This document shows, piece after piece, positions 33,301 to 43,300 of a DNA stretch of 64,000 nucleotides. Position 1 is the stretch's first letter, and every line of letters begins with the position of its first letter. The position numbers and the translations under genes were made by a program. The notes beneath the pieces were generated by a model, which saw only the letters and a program-made list of their open reading frames with translations, was not told where the DNA came from and searched no databases. Source of the stretch: Siderastrea radians (taxonomy: Eukaryota > Cnidaria > Anthozoa > Scleractinia > Rhizangiidae); NCBI GenBank assembly GCA_964017195.1, contig OZ024890.1:17255701-17319700 (forward strand), given 5' to 3'.

Positions 33301-36300
33301 ACCCCCAAAAGTGCAGAATAAAACTCCAGCGAAAGAAAATCTAGGAAGTCAATCTTAAGCTAGAAGGAGTTGAGTTGCCTCAGTGCCATCACGCGAACCA
33401 GCTGGCTTAAAGCCCACCGGTCAAATATGATTCAGTAAACTCCCCAGACATGTAAAATAAAATCCCGCAAAAACTCGTGCTAGTCGACCATAAGCAAAAG
33501 GATTTCGGTCAGCTGCTTAGCTGTCTAGTGTGAACATCGCAAAATTGTAAACTCCAGCGCAAAAAACTCCCAGCAACCGAAAATAAATTAAAAGGTTACT
33601 TGTTTAATTGCCTCTAGAGCAGCTGGTTTGATACCCGTCTTAGCTGTTAAGCTGCCTCTCAAAAAACAAGTATCTCAAGGCCAGCCTCGTTCCCAGTCGT
33701 CCTTAGCACGAAATCAAATGTGACGTCATCCGACGAGCTCGGCGGGAAAATTCGGCTCCGACGCCTCGCGCTATTGCGCGTGGTTCCACGCCTCCCTCAG
33801 TCACTCGATAGCGCATAAAAAGCTGGGGACGAGACTGGCTCTGTCCAGCTTTGTCCAGCTTACCCAGCATATTTCGCTTGACAAATATTTCGCAAAATAA
33901 AACTCCCGCGCAAAATCTCCCATTAGACGATCATAAATTAAAAGTATTCCTTTTACCTGTTTAGCTGCCTCTCGAAAAGCTGGTTTGATTCCTGTTCCGA
34001 GTTTCAAGCAGCTTATTCTGAGGTCTTGCTGCTCCCTCTTAAGTTTTTCAATGACTGAGTTGAATTGTTGTAGTTGCATGGTGACACATTTCAGTTTGGA
34101 CCGCATTACGCTCGACTCTCTTCCAGCTTTGGCTCGTTCTTCTTCTACAAGTCGTCGTTTATCGTCCTCAAAATCCTTCGTTTGTTGTTCAAATTCTTGA
34201 CCTAGCTGCTCTATATCTGCTTTATACTTGCTGATCTGTTTGAAGGAGTATAAAAAGTATCAATTTGCGCATAAAATGAGTTTACAGAGAAAATGCTAAC
34301 TTTCTATGAAATGAACAATCATAAAGAAGCAAGCTTCAAACTTTCAGTGACAAGACATTTCATGTTTTGTACCATTTTAGGGCATGTTTTTGCGTGACGT
34401 GGCCATGCTAACAGGAAAACGACGGTACAATAAAAAAGTGGCAGAAATCTTTGCTTTCAAATACAGACGAACGATAATGCATTCTGTAGACAGGGTCTGA
34501 GTTGTTAAAAGCATTTAAAAAGTAATTAAGGCAAGAACAAACCTCATTTTCTAGGTCCTTTATATGGTTTTCCTTTTCATGCAGCGAAGTTTCAAGAGAT
34601 TTCTTATCTTTAACAGCGTCCTGCAGAGTTCTGCTCTCTGCTAAAGCCTTCTGTTCGTTTTTGGTACACTCAGTGACGTTGGCTTTTAAGGACTTGATAT
34701 CAGATTGAAGAGCAGACACCTGGAGGAAAAAGACAAAATAGCACTGAATGCTAAGGCCTGGCTTAACTGGGAGACGTTGTTTCAGACGCAAATGTTTTCA
34801 AGTTTAGCTGCGCGACAAACGTATGTTGCGGAGCAATGTCTCCAGGTTTTACTTGCAAGCATGGATTGGTTTACTAGTTAAGTAGCTCTACTCGAATTCT
34901 AAACGGAATTTTTTAGCTAAAAGAGCGAATAGTTCAGTTAAACGTGCTTGGACGTGTGGGTTGTAAGTACTGTAAAATATAATTAGACTACAGCAATTTC
35001 CTTTGTTTCCTGCAGGAAAAAAGCCTTGAAAATTGTTTTGACGTACCTTAGCGTTGTGGTCCGACCTTGTTTTCGAGAGCAACTCTTCAAGCTCCTTATT
35101 CTGTGTAATCATTTGATCAAGTTGTTTTTTGGTTTCTTCTGAAACAACTGAAATAGTCCTTGTCTGTAACAAAACAAGAAAATAAAATGTTTACAATCAG
35201 TGAGCAAATTTCGACACAGGCGTGCCGATTGCGGATTCAGTGTGTGTGTATCGAGGCGAGCTCGCACGCTCTCACCTCGCCCCACTACCCCAAGAGAAAA
35301 ATGTATAACAAGAAGAAGGAAAAGTAGGCTTGTTCCCGTCCACACATCTACGTAGTACGGAAACGAATGAAAATGCCACGGACATGGGGTGTTTCAGCAG
35401 CTCTTTCTAAAGCGGAGATTTTGAAAACGGAGTTTTCGGAAAGGATGAAGTAAAAACGTTCGACAAATCCCTTCAAAGTAACGTTTTCGACCTTTTCAAT
35501 CGTTTACGCGTCAGCGGTTAAAAGAGATGAAAATGTGTACGTGCATGTGGACGTAAAACCTTTCGTAAACGCATATTCAAAATACTCCCTTTTAGAAGCC
35601 GGGCTGTGTCAGCCCGGTTGCAGCACCCCACAATACCAGCCCCCCTCCGACACCCAAACAGGCTGAAATCCTCCATGTAGTCAGGTCCCCCGGGTCAGGT
35701 CCTAAGACGTACACTGACAGTTCGGATGTTACTACAAGTACACGTAAGCTAACCTTGGGAGGAGTGGAAGCCAAATTGGTGTATTTTGCCTCGGCATCTC
35801 GGAGTTTCTTTCGCAGACCAAGAAGTTCGTCTTCCAGCTGATTCTTGGAGTTGAGGTGAAGTTTGTTGGCGCTCTGTAGTTCATGCTCTAAACTTTGCAC
35901 CTTCTTCTTCAGATTAGTGTTTTCTTCTTGTAAGGCAAAATTTTGTATATCGTTTTCTTTTGTTTTGTTCTAAAAAAGAGAGAAAAACGAAATGTTCATT
36001 GATACACTATGCATAGCCCACTCCTTTTTTTGAATTACCCCCCCCCCCCCCGCCGCCCTCATCGCCCCCAACTCTGCCAAGCCCTTAGATGGATACACCA
36101 CTTAAAGAGTACATCACAACAAGAAGCAACAATCCCTAATCTGAGTCATGATCCTCGCAGTGATGTACGCAATTAAAGAAACTGCCATCAAGCCTGAAAA
36201 CAATTTCGAGGCTTTAGACGGGATTTGAACTCGCGACCTTCACGCTGCTAGTGTGATGCTGTAACCAATTGAGCTACCAAGGCCTCATATTGGGAGCGGT

Positions 36301-39300
36301 CAATTGTGAGTTCAAATACTCCGTAAAGTAAATTAATGAGATGACAATGAATGTAATGATAGATCATACACCTATTTCAACTAAGGTTGCTTCAGTGATG
36401 TATAATGCAGGATCCTTGTTTCATAGACCACAAAGCATCATGTTTGCTATAAGTAAATATATTGAAAATTTTTTTTTCGCTGAAGGCGCTCCAGGAGAAA
36501 ACCAAATCATGAAAAACATACATTTGCTCTTGCTTTAGGGCTAATAGCTAGAGAAAAGAAGCCATAAATTTGACGATCAATTCATGATGCTTTGCGGTCT
36601 ATGAAACATGCATCACTGAAGCAACCTTTTTTGAAATAGGTATATATGAACTGCGGAAATGAAATCAAATGAAGAATGATCCTTGCAGTGATGTGTGCAA
36701 TTAAAGACATTGCGATTATCCAGTGAAGAAAAAATTTCGAGACTTTGGACGGGATTTTAACTTGTGACCTTTATGCTGCTAGCGTGATGCTCTAACCAAC
36801 TACCAAGGAGTATTTACCAAGTATTTGTACTCACCCTTGACCGCTCCCAACATATGAGGCATATGGGTGGGATACTGTCATTATAAAATCGAAAAATTTC
36901 GTTGATGGCAAGAGTACACATACTTAGAAGTTGTTGCTACTTACTATCAAAATCACTAGAGTGGTAAAACGGTCGTTGGGAATTTGAATTAGCGGCGGCT
37001 CAATTCTTATGACGTGGCTTTAAAAAATATTGGTCACATGGTCTAAAATAATTGTCATGTGATTCGTGTTGTGAGACCTGCCGATCGGAATCCTCTTTTG
37101 CAAAGTGGTCATTAACCTCGCTTTTGTAAGAACACTTCGGTTAAGAAAACGTTTTTGTACCCTCTGAACTCCACCAGCATTAAAATGCACTTTCAATTGG
37201 AAATCCGGATCCATATTTTGTCGTTTTTCGTTAGAAACAATGGAAGCGACTCCGAAAGGGATGGAAGCACATGGTGCAGAGCTTTGCCTCACGTGGTACT
37301 TCTCATTGCGATCACGAGACATTCTTTTTTTAACCACGTGATAAGAATTTAGCCACCGCCAGTTCAAATTCCCAACGGCGTTTTTACCACTCTAGTGATT
37401 TTGATAGTACTTTGCTCTTCGCACAGGAAACAAGAATACTTACATTATTGCCTGGTCCAGAGTTTTGTAACTTAATAACGTCAGCCTGTGACTTGCGAAG
37501 TTTTGTTTCCAGCTCTGAGATTTTATCTGATAGATTACTAACTGTGTCACTGTGTTCTTGCTTTATTGTCTCCAGCTCTGACTGGGTGGACAGCCACGTT
37601 TCATGTATCCTACTTTTTTCTGTGTGTAGATCATTTATCGAGTCCACAAGTTTTCTGATGCTTGAGGACTTAGTGTTTGTCACATTTACTGACTGTGAAG
37701 GGCTTGTTCCCTTGATGTGACTTTCAAGCTCAGCAATTTTGCTTTCCTGTTCTTCGATTAGTTCTTCTAAGTTGTGTATGAGTTCTGCTTTCATGGCCAA
37801 TTGAGATTCGTGGGTCTTCTTTAGGATTTTTATTTGAGACTTTTTGTTATGTTCTGCTTTTTGAAGCTTGGACTTGTAGTTAGCAGTTTTGTCTGTCATG
37901 ACCTGAGAAATCAAATGAAGCAAGAAATGCTATAAACAACAAACCAAACAAAACTCAGCCTATAATTTCTTGCTTGCAAATGGATTTTTTTCAGAATGTT
38001 TTTCAATAACCTACATGAATCTCTGAAGTTCAAGACAACCAGTGCTTACACTTTTCACTAACAAATTCAGTCATCTTAGCAGTCTTACCCTTTTAGCCCT
38101 AACAGTGATGAAAATGAAATTTCTCTTCACATCATCACTTACTTTTTCAAACATTCAAGTGATGAGAATAAAGGAAGTGGTCACCAAGGATAAGATGTCT
38201 TGATATTTAGCCAAATTCTCCTTACTAGTTCCATAAGAAATGTATGGAGAACAGCAAGGAGAATATGAATTTTCATATCCAGGCTGAAAGGGTTTAATTA
38301 AGGAGTTCAGCCCAACAGGGTTAAAAGGTAGAGTTTCATGCACTATGACTGGTATTTTAATCCATTCCCTCATTTTCTGTTAGTTACTGATGAACTGTAT
38401 ATAGAGCGGTTTTCAAATGAGTGTCATAAAACCGAAACCAAAGTAATCACTCTATCCAGTCACAATGGGAACAAAACACAAAGTGAACCAATCATAAATC
38501 GAAGCAAATACAAATCATTTGGATTAAGAGTGGGAAAACATGTGCGAGCAAGTCACGATTGGGTTTGGTTTTACATCTGATTGGTTGAGAAAGTGGCACT
38601 AACTTCTTTAATCAATTAGAGAGCATGGCAAAGCAAAACCCAAGTAAACACAACATTACTTTTGACACTCAATTGAAAAGTGCTCTCTGATAGACCACGG
38701 TAGAAAATGCAATTGTCAGTTGGGTTTTACAGCTCAGAGTTCAATAAAGTGTTATTGAAAGGCACAGAAAAGGGTGAGGGTATACTCCAATCCTCTCAAA
38801 ACCCTAAACAGCCAATTCTATTTTTCGACAAAATAAATTATGTTTGAAAACAGTCCCAGTTTTGAAGGAATGATACCTTACTGGTAGTCCTCATTGTGAT
38901 CTTCTCTGCCTAATTTCAGGTCAAAAATTTCTTTCTCCTACTTTCTTAGTCAGTCCCCCTCTCTATAGCAGGGGCATAGCCAGGATTTTTCCGGAGGTAC
39001 GCACAATTTTCCAAATCCTTCCCCCATCCTCCCCCACCCACTCAAGTCCTAAAGTATTTTCACCAGCCTTGATTAAATTTTCATTAGCATCACTGACTAT
39101 GGTGAAGTTATGTTTTAAACATAAGCATTCTTACTTGATATGAAATGATAACTGAGTAGTAAATTTTGAGGCCATGCACAAAGTAAAACACACCTTTCAT
39201 TCAAACCAATGTCTTCTGTTTTCAAACAAAAATAAGTTAATTTTATATAGATGAAATCAAGACCAATAATTTGGTCAAAAATCATACTCTTTGGATTGTC

Positions 39301-41051
39301 ACAACAGGGAAGGGGGGGGGGAGGCAATTATTTCAAGACTACTATTTCAAGGGATGCGATGGAACTCTATTAAAGTAAAGACACCCTAACTGAATTTCCT
39401 AGCAGGCATAAAAACAGTTGAACATACCTTGAGCTTCATAAGTAATTCCTCCCGCTGCTTGTCTTTCTGCTTTATTTCAGCCAAAAGGGCCTGAAACTCT
39501 ACTGATGTGCCTGCAATTAAAAAGTAAAAATCTTAGTTATACCAGAATTGAGTCATATAAATAAATGTTTCTTTTATGTAATGGTGGTGGGGGGGATGTT
39601 TTTTTTTTTACTTTAAGTGCCAGCTGCATCCTATTGGTTACTCTTTAGCTACAGTAGCTCTTCCTACCAATTTGTATATGGAAAATCAGAAGTCGCTAAC
39701 AATGGGTAGGTCAAATTTTAACCTGATGTTTCTAAGGTACTATGCAAATGTAAAATCTTGCATGCTGGGATGCAGAAAGAAATCACTGTCATACAAAATC
39801 TGTAAAATAAAAAAAATCGATTCAAACAAATGCATTTTGATGGTTTTTCTGTGCAAGCATGCAGAAATGCAAAACTAAGAAAAAACTGTGAGGTGGTCTA
39901 TCCAGTAAGTGATTGCTTTCTACGAGATAATGTCCTTCTAGACCATAAATCAACTTGTCATTTTCCATTTTTTACAAGAAGAATGCACTATTCACTCTAT
40001 ATACAAAGGTATTTAAAAATTGTTTGATTGTTTTCGTGAAAAATTAGTAGTGGGCCTGGGTCCATTGATTTCTTTTTGTTTTGGTCTACTCATTTTAATA
40101 TCTTCCACGAGAAAAGAGAAAAAATACTGTTAAAGCGATGCGTATTATGAACGGATGCACAGTTTGATGATGAAGTACAGAATGTTCTATACTCACGCAG
40201 CGAAATAAATTAATAATATTGTTTAAGTGGGGCATCATATTTCAAAATGGCAAACCAAACTGCGCTAAGGAAGATATTCGCCCAGGAAACGACAAACAGA
40301 CTACACTTAACGAATTCCACTTACCTTATTACAACACTCAGATGATTGATGACTGGGCGATAAATGCAACAAGTTGGGATGAAACCTAACAGGCTTTCTA
40401 TTATGCAAGCGACGAGAAAACAATGATACAGTATAGCCTGAAATAATTAGGGTTCTGTAGCTTATTGAAATACCTTTCGAAAGTTGATCGGCTTCAGGTT
40501 CTAGTTCTTCATCGTTACTTGACGACTGTTCTTCTTCAGGACCAGAGTCATCTGATACATAAATAAGAAATAACAGCCATAAAGATTTCAATGTAAGATA
40601 ATTTCAAGTGCGCGAGAGCTGGCATTCATGTCACTTTCAAAACAAATCACTCCACGGCGCACGCCACTTTGTTTCAAAGATTTTGCTGCAAACTAACGGC
40701 TTCAACTCATGGATTGCTCCAGTAGATTGGAGTACAAATATTAGAGTAGCTCACCATCGAAGCCTAGTTCCTCCTTCCACAATTCTTTCCTTGATGGCGA
40801 GGGTTTGTGTGCCGTGTCAGGGTTGAATGACATCGGCGTTTTGAATGCCGGGTGAGAAGGCGAAGTTTGACTCTGAAATGCGACAAAAAGAGAGAGTTAA
40901 AGTGAATGAAACAACTGTCAAATCTAGACCGCATAGAGATTTATGTACTCTGTTTCTTTCGTGAAGACTTACAAACTCTGATTCTTTCTTGAAAGCAACC
41001 TTGCGCAACTTGAAACCAACTCACCTTCGATCGATCCCGCGGAGACAACAT
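26483..41051 (-). CDS. KIFC3: C-terminal motor kinesin (kinesin-14 family, KIFC3-like), complete, 16 exons
   Basis: A minus-end-directed microtubule motor. Exons: 41051-41025, 40872-40755, 40551-40474, 39510-39428, 37902-37444, 35969-35754, 35163-35047, 34719-34543, 34235-33957, 33157-32864, 31755-31651, 31404-31159, 30289-30160, 29021-28824, 27276-27098, 26557-26483. All junctions are GT-AG and phases agree, giving about 926 residues. Residues 1-100 are Ser/Pro-rich then acidic. About 100-550 is coiled coil. The kinesin-14 neck [15 protein letters not shown] (about 553-567) leads into the motor with P-loop GQTGSGKT (640-647), switch I NEHSSRSH (750-757) and switch II DLAGSE (783-788). After the motor, R-V-R-T-V-E-L-G and a basic tail (SAKKLRY) extend past the usual kinesin-14 end, as in KIFC3, which acts in apical and junctional transport in vertebrates. 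KIFC2 is a less likely alternative. Many introns carry MITEs. Confidence 0.88.
28121..28305. repeat. Palindromic element in kinesin intron
   Basis: Arms of about 90 bases mirror each other around a centre near 28,213 (left arm begins TAATTACAGAAGAC; centre TTAACTTAACACTTAACTTAA). A few mismatches and a small indel separate the arms. It lies in the intron between exons 28,824-29,021 and 27,098-27,276. Confidence 0.85.
28490..28665 (+). mobile_element. Truncated tRNA-type SINE in kinesin intron
   Basis: An A-box-like GTGGTATGGTGGTTAGCACG is followed, without a clear B box, by ATGGACTAACACCCCAT and the tail GTGTGACTTTTACCTTAC. The same tail ends the SINE at 48,735-49,021. The middle appears deleted. 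Confidence 0.5.
29154..29296. repeat. 143-bp hairpin MITE, about 37-bp perfect arms
   Basis: CACCGTTTATAGTGAAAAAC and the following GTGAGCGACGTTTCGACCG are mirrored at 29,258-29,296. It lies in the kinesin intron just upstream of the switch II exon (its edge at 29,021). Confidence 0.88.
30160..30289 (-). CDS. KIFC3: Kinesin switch I exon (short exon of the KIFC3-like gene)
   Basis: This 130-base exon lies between a CAG acceptor (30,290-30,292 on plus) and a GTAAGA donor. It reads [20 protein letters not shown] then [14 protein letters not shown] and NKTTGHRAI. It supplies the nucleotide-sensing switch I loop (SSRSH) that the neighbouring exons lack. Its phases (0 in, 1 out) fit the exons at 31,159 and 29,021 exactly, which confirms the gene model. 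It is too short to show as a long ORF. Confidence 0.93.
30303..30372. repeat. (AATC)n tetranucleotide microsatellite beside a splice acceptor
   Basis: About 17 units, nearly perfect. On the gene (minus) strand it reads (GATT)n and ends 13 bases before the acceptor of the switch I exon. Confidence 0.95.
30684..30867. repeat. GC-rich hairpin, about 75-bp arms
   Basis: Arms TCTCTAATTTTGGCGATAGC... and the mirror ending GCTATCGCCAAAATTAGAGA are nearly identical, including a CG-alternating stretch (CGCGCGCG) and GGCGGGCGAAAATACACAC. It lies in the kinesin intron between the exons at 31,159 and 30,289. Its base composition contrasts with the AT-rich surroundings. Confidence 0.9.
36150..36288 (-). 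mobile_element. tRNA-derived SINE copy 1
   Basis: On the minus strand, GCCTTGGTAGCTCAATTGGT carries an RNA polymerase III A box and GGTCGCGAGTTCAAATCCCG a B box, followed by a non-tRNA body ending near GCGAGGATC. It lies in the kinesin intron between the exons at 37,444 and 35,969. It resembles a tRNA-Ala-type head, but the body extends beyond a tRNA. Confidence 0.7.
36369..36647. repeat. Inverted-repeat element between SINE copies
   Basis: CACCTATTTCAACTAAGGTT at about 36,370 and the following GCTTCAGTGATGTATAATGC are mirrored at about 36,583-36,645 with mismatches. This segment sits between the two SINE copies and looks like a nested MITE. Confidence 0.65.
36678..36809 (-). mobile_element. 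tRNA-derived SINE copy 2 (diverged)
   Basis: Same order and orientation as 36,150-36,288, with more substitutions: the B box region is weakened and the A box is shortened. The sequences just outside the two copies (36,281-36,322 and 36,823-36,865) are mirror images, so the pair is part of a nested structure. Confidence 0.65.
36943..37408. mobile_element. 466-bp MITE 30 bp from a kinesin splice donor
   Basis: ACTATCAAAATCACTAGAGT at 36,943 is mirrored up to 37,408; the arms extend about 60 bases with mismatches. ACTT lies outside both ends (36,939-36,942 and 37,409-37,412), a possible short target duplication. The right end is about 30 bases from the GTAAGT donor of the 459-base coiled-coil exon (37,444-37,902). 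Confidence 0.8.
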
Positions 41052-41238
41052 TTTCAGATTTTAGCTGGCTAACAAAATCTCGAATCGTCTACGACCTTGT
41101 GGTCCGTGGGATCTTTGTAATTATTCACCTAAGTACGCCTTAGATTTTTAACCTTTAAAGAGTTCATTAGCTCTTCGGATGATCGAACAACGAAGGAATG
41201 AAACCGTTTGAATATTCCGGCGTGTGTTTCCTAGCCTG

Positions 41239-41255
41239 TGACGTCACCCGGCAAC
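41239..41255. promoter_or_regulatory. CRE overlapping an RFX X-box, upstream of the kinesin start
   Basis: TGACGTCA (41,239-41,246) is a perfect cAMP-response element. It overlaps GTCACC-C-GGCAAC (41,243-41,255), which fits the X-box consensus GTNRCC N0-3 RGYAAC bound by RFX factors. The site lies about 190 bases upstream of the kinesin ATG (41,051, minus). Function is inferred from the motif only. Confidence 0.5.
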
Positions 41256-43081
41256 AGTAAACAGTCGGACCCAATCACCCAATCCTCATTTCGCCTCGGT
41301 AGTGACGAAGGGCAAGTTCAGACAAATCCTGATTTCAAATTTTTCGGCGGCAAATAAATACTAGGAGTAATCATAGATCAGGGAGTGCGTTCGACATGAT
41401 TAATAGGAGTTGTTAGTAAGAAATAAACGGGTAGTGAAGGAGATAAAGCAACTGTGAAACTGCGAGTGGGAGGGGTTAAGTCTCGTCATAAATACTAGAC
41501 AGAGGGCAAAGTAATCAAAAAGTAGTCTCCAAGTAGTATTTTTGTATATTATAATACTTCAGATCGAGACTGTGTGTAAAAAGATATCCCTAGTACAGTG
41601 TATTTAGTATTTGGTGGTCTTGGTGAAGTGGAAATTTTGAGGTTCAGGAGTAGTGTTAGAAAGAAAAATTTACAAGGTGTGGCATTAAGAAAAAGCAAAT
41701 TTATTTCAGCAATAGTTACTTAACAATATTATTGTAAATGTTAAGTGTGTAATATCATTTCAAAGATAACAGTTTGATCATGAGTGAAAAAATGAACTTT
41801 CAATAGGAACTTATTATAAGACTAGTGTTTGATTTTATGAATAATTAAATTTTGTAACAGTCTGATGAAACTAATTTATGTGTTAAAATTCAATATCTCA
41901 GAGTATCATTCATCCAGGAGCCTGAACAGGATGACAATTAACGCTCGGCGTGATGTTGATCATAGCCTGCGTGCAGACGTCTCCTATTTCGCGCAGCCTA
42001 TATTGATCATCGGTGTACACACTTTTTGTACCCTGTTACCTGAGATTTTTCTTTTTTCTTCATTAAATTGAAATGTCGTCACCCCTTGCGGCTAATTTAA
42101 CCGCTTCACGCTCAATTCCCTTTGAGACTGCAGCTGCGGAAAAAGGTCGCACACCCTTCAGAACCACACTGGGACAAGGGTAGCACTTTTTGTTGCGGAA
42201 CTTAACAGGTTTTAGCCACATTTATATGAAAAGTGAAAATGTAGAATTACGTTCCTTCGTACTTGTGACTTTGTCATCTTTGCGTGGTGGTAGGAGCCGA
42301 AAGAAGACAAGGCGGGGGAATTCCAGCGCAAAACGCAAAATGCGAGCGTGGGGGGTGTGACTTTTTGCAGTGTTTTTTGTTTGTTTGCTTCCCAGTTTTG
42401 AAATGCGGATTTTTAAGTTTAAAAAATAACAAATTAGGTGAAGTCTGTGCTTTCTTCGCTTTTAGCTTTTTGTATTCTTTAAAATGTATTTTCCCCTTTA
42501 AATAGCTTATTTAGCTGAGAAATTCGAACGTTGATCCCCAAAATTCCTTTTTTTTTAATATTCGGACAGTAAATATAAGTCTTAAAAGTAGTGTAACGTC
42601 ATCAGTAGGATATTTCTGACTTTATCCTGCCGCAGAGGTCGTTTCACGGCCCGTTAGTGGTGTCGTGAAGTGTCGTCTATTTTCCTCAGGCGAATAAATA
42701 ATAAATTATGGTTTTTGGTAAAGAGAAATAAATTTGGCTAGCCTAGTGCGAATGGGCCCTGGCGCCTGAACCAGGTTTTTTTTCTTGTTTTGAAATTTTT
42801 ACATTTTTTCTGGCCACTTATAATAGAGCGAGTGTGAGAAAAGGAAACTACTTGCAGTCGGATAACACAAAAGTGGCCGCCGCTGCAGAAGGGAATAATA
42901 AAGGACCAGCTGTGGACCTACTGAGCATGGTCTCCTTTTGTTTGGAGTCTGGTCATACTATACAAGCAAGAGAAGCATGGACCACACCTACAATAAATCA
43001 GTTTTCTAGCCAGCAGCAAGCGCTTTTCCTCGAAAAAACAAAACAAAACAAAAAAAACAAAAGACAGGTTCTTCCCTAATA

Positions 43082-43121
43082 GCCTGAGAAAACAGCCGAC
43101 GTTTCGCGAGGTCGCCACTTG
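43082..43121. repeat. Single end of the 77-bp hairpin MITE family
   Basis: AGCCTGAGAAAACAGCCGAC and the following GTTTCGCGAGGTCGCCACTT match the left half of the element at 1,449-1,525. The right arm is missing here. It lies about 180 bases upstream of the OXA1L start. Confidence 0.75.
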
Positions 43122-43300
43122 TGGGACTCGAGCCCACGACACATGGGCATGGGACCCTTGTGGATCTCCCATTTTTCGTCCGCATTTTCGCTCCCCTACC
43201 CCTTTCCCGTTTACGCCTGCTACGCGGGCTTGGTGGTCCTGTGGTTTATTTCGGAGACATTGCCTTTAGCATACTTGAAGCCCTCCCCGCGAAAACCAAC

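Larger units (their letters stand above)
41052..43300. other. Divergent intergenic region between kinesin and OXA1L genes
   Basis: About 2.25 kb separates the two start codons. It contains the CRE/X-box cluster at 41,239-41,255, half of a hairpin repeat at about 41,960-42,000 (GCCTGCGTGCAGACGTCTCC, related to 59,908-59,990) and one end of the 77-bp MITE family at 43,082-43,121. No conserved coding frame was seen; the ORFs at 42,834-43,172 lie on both strands. Confidence 0.6.
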
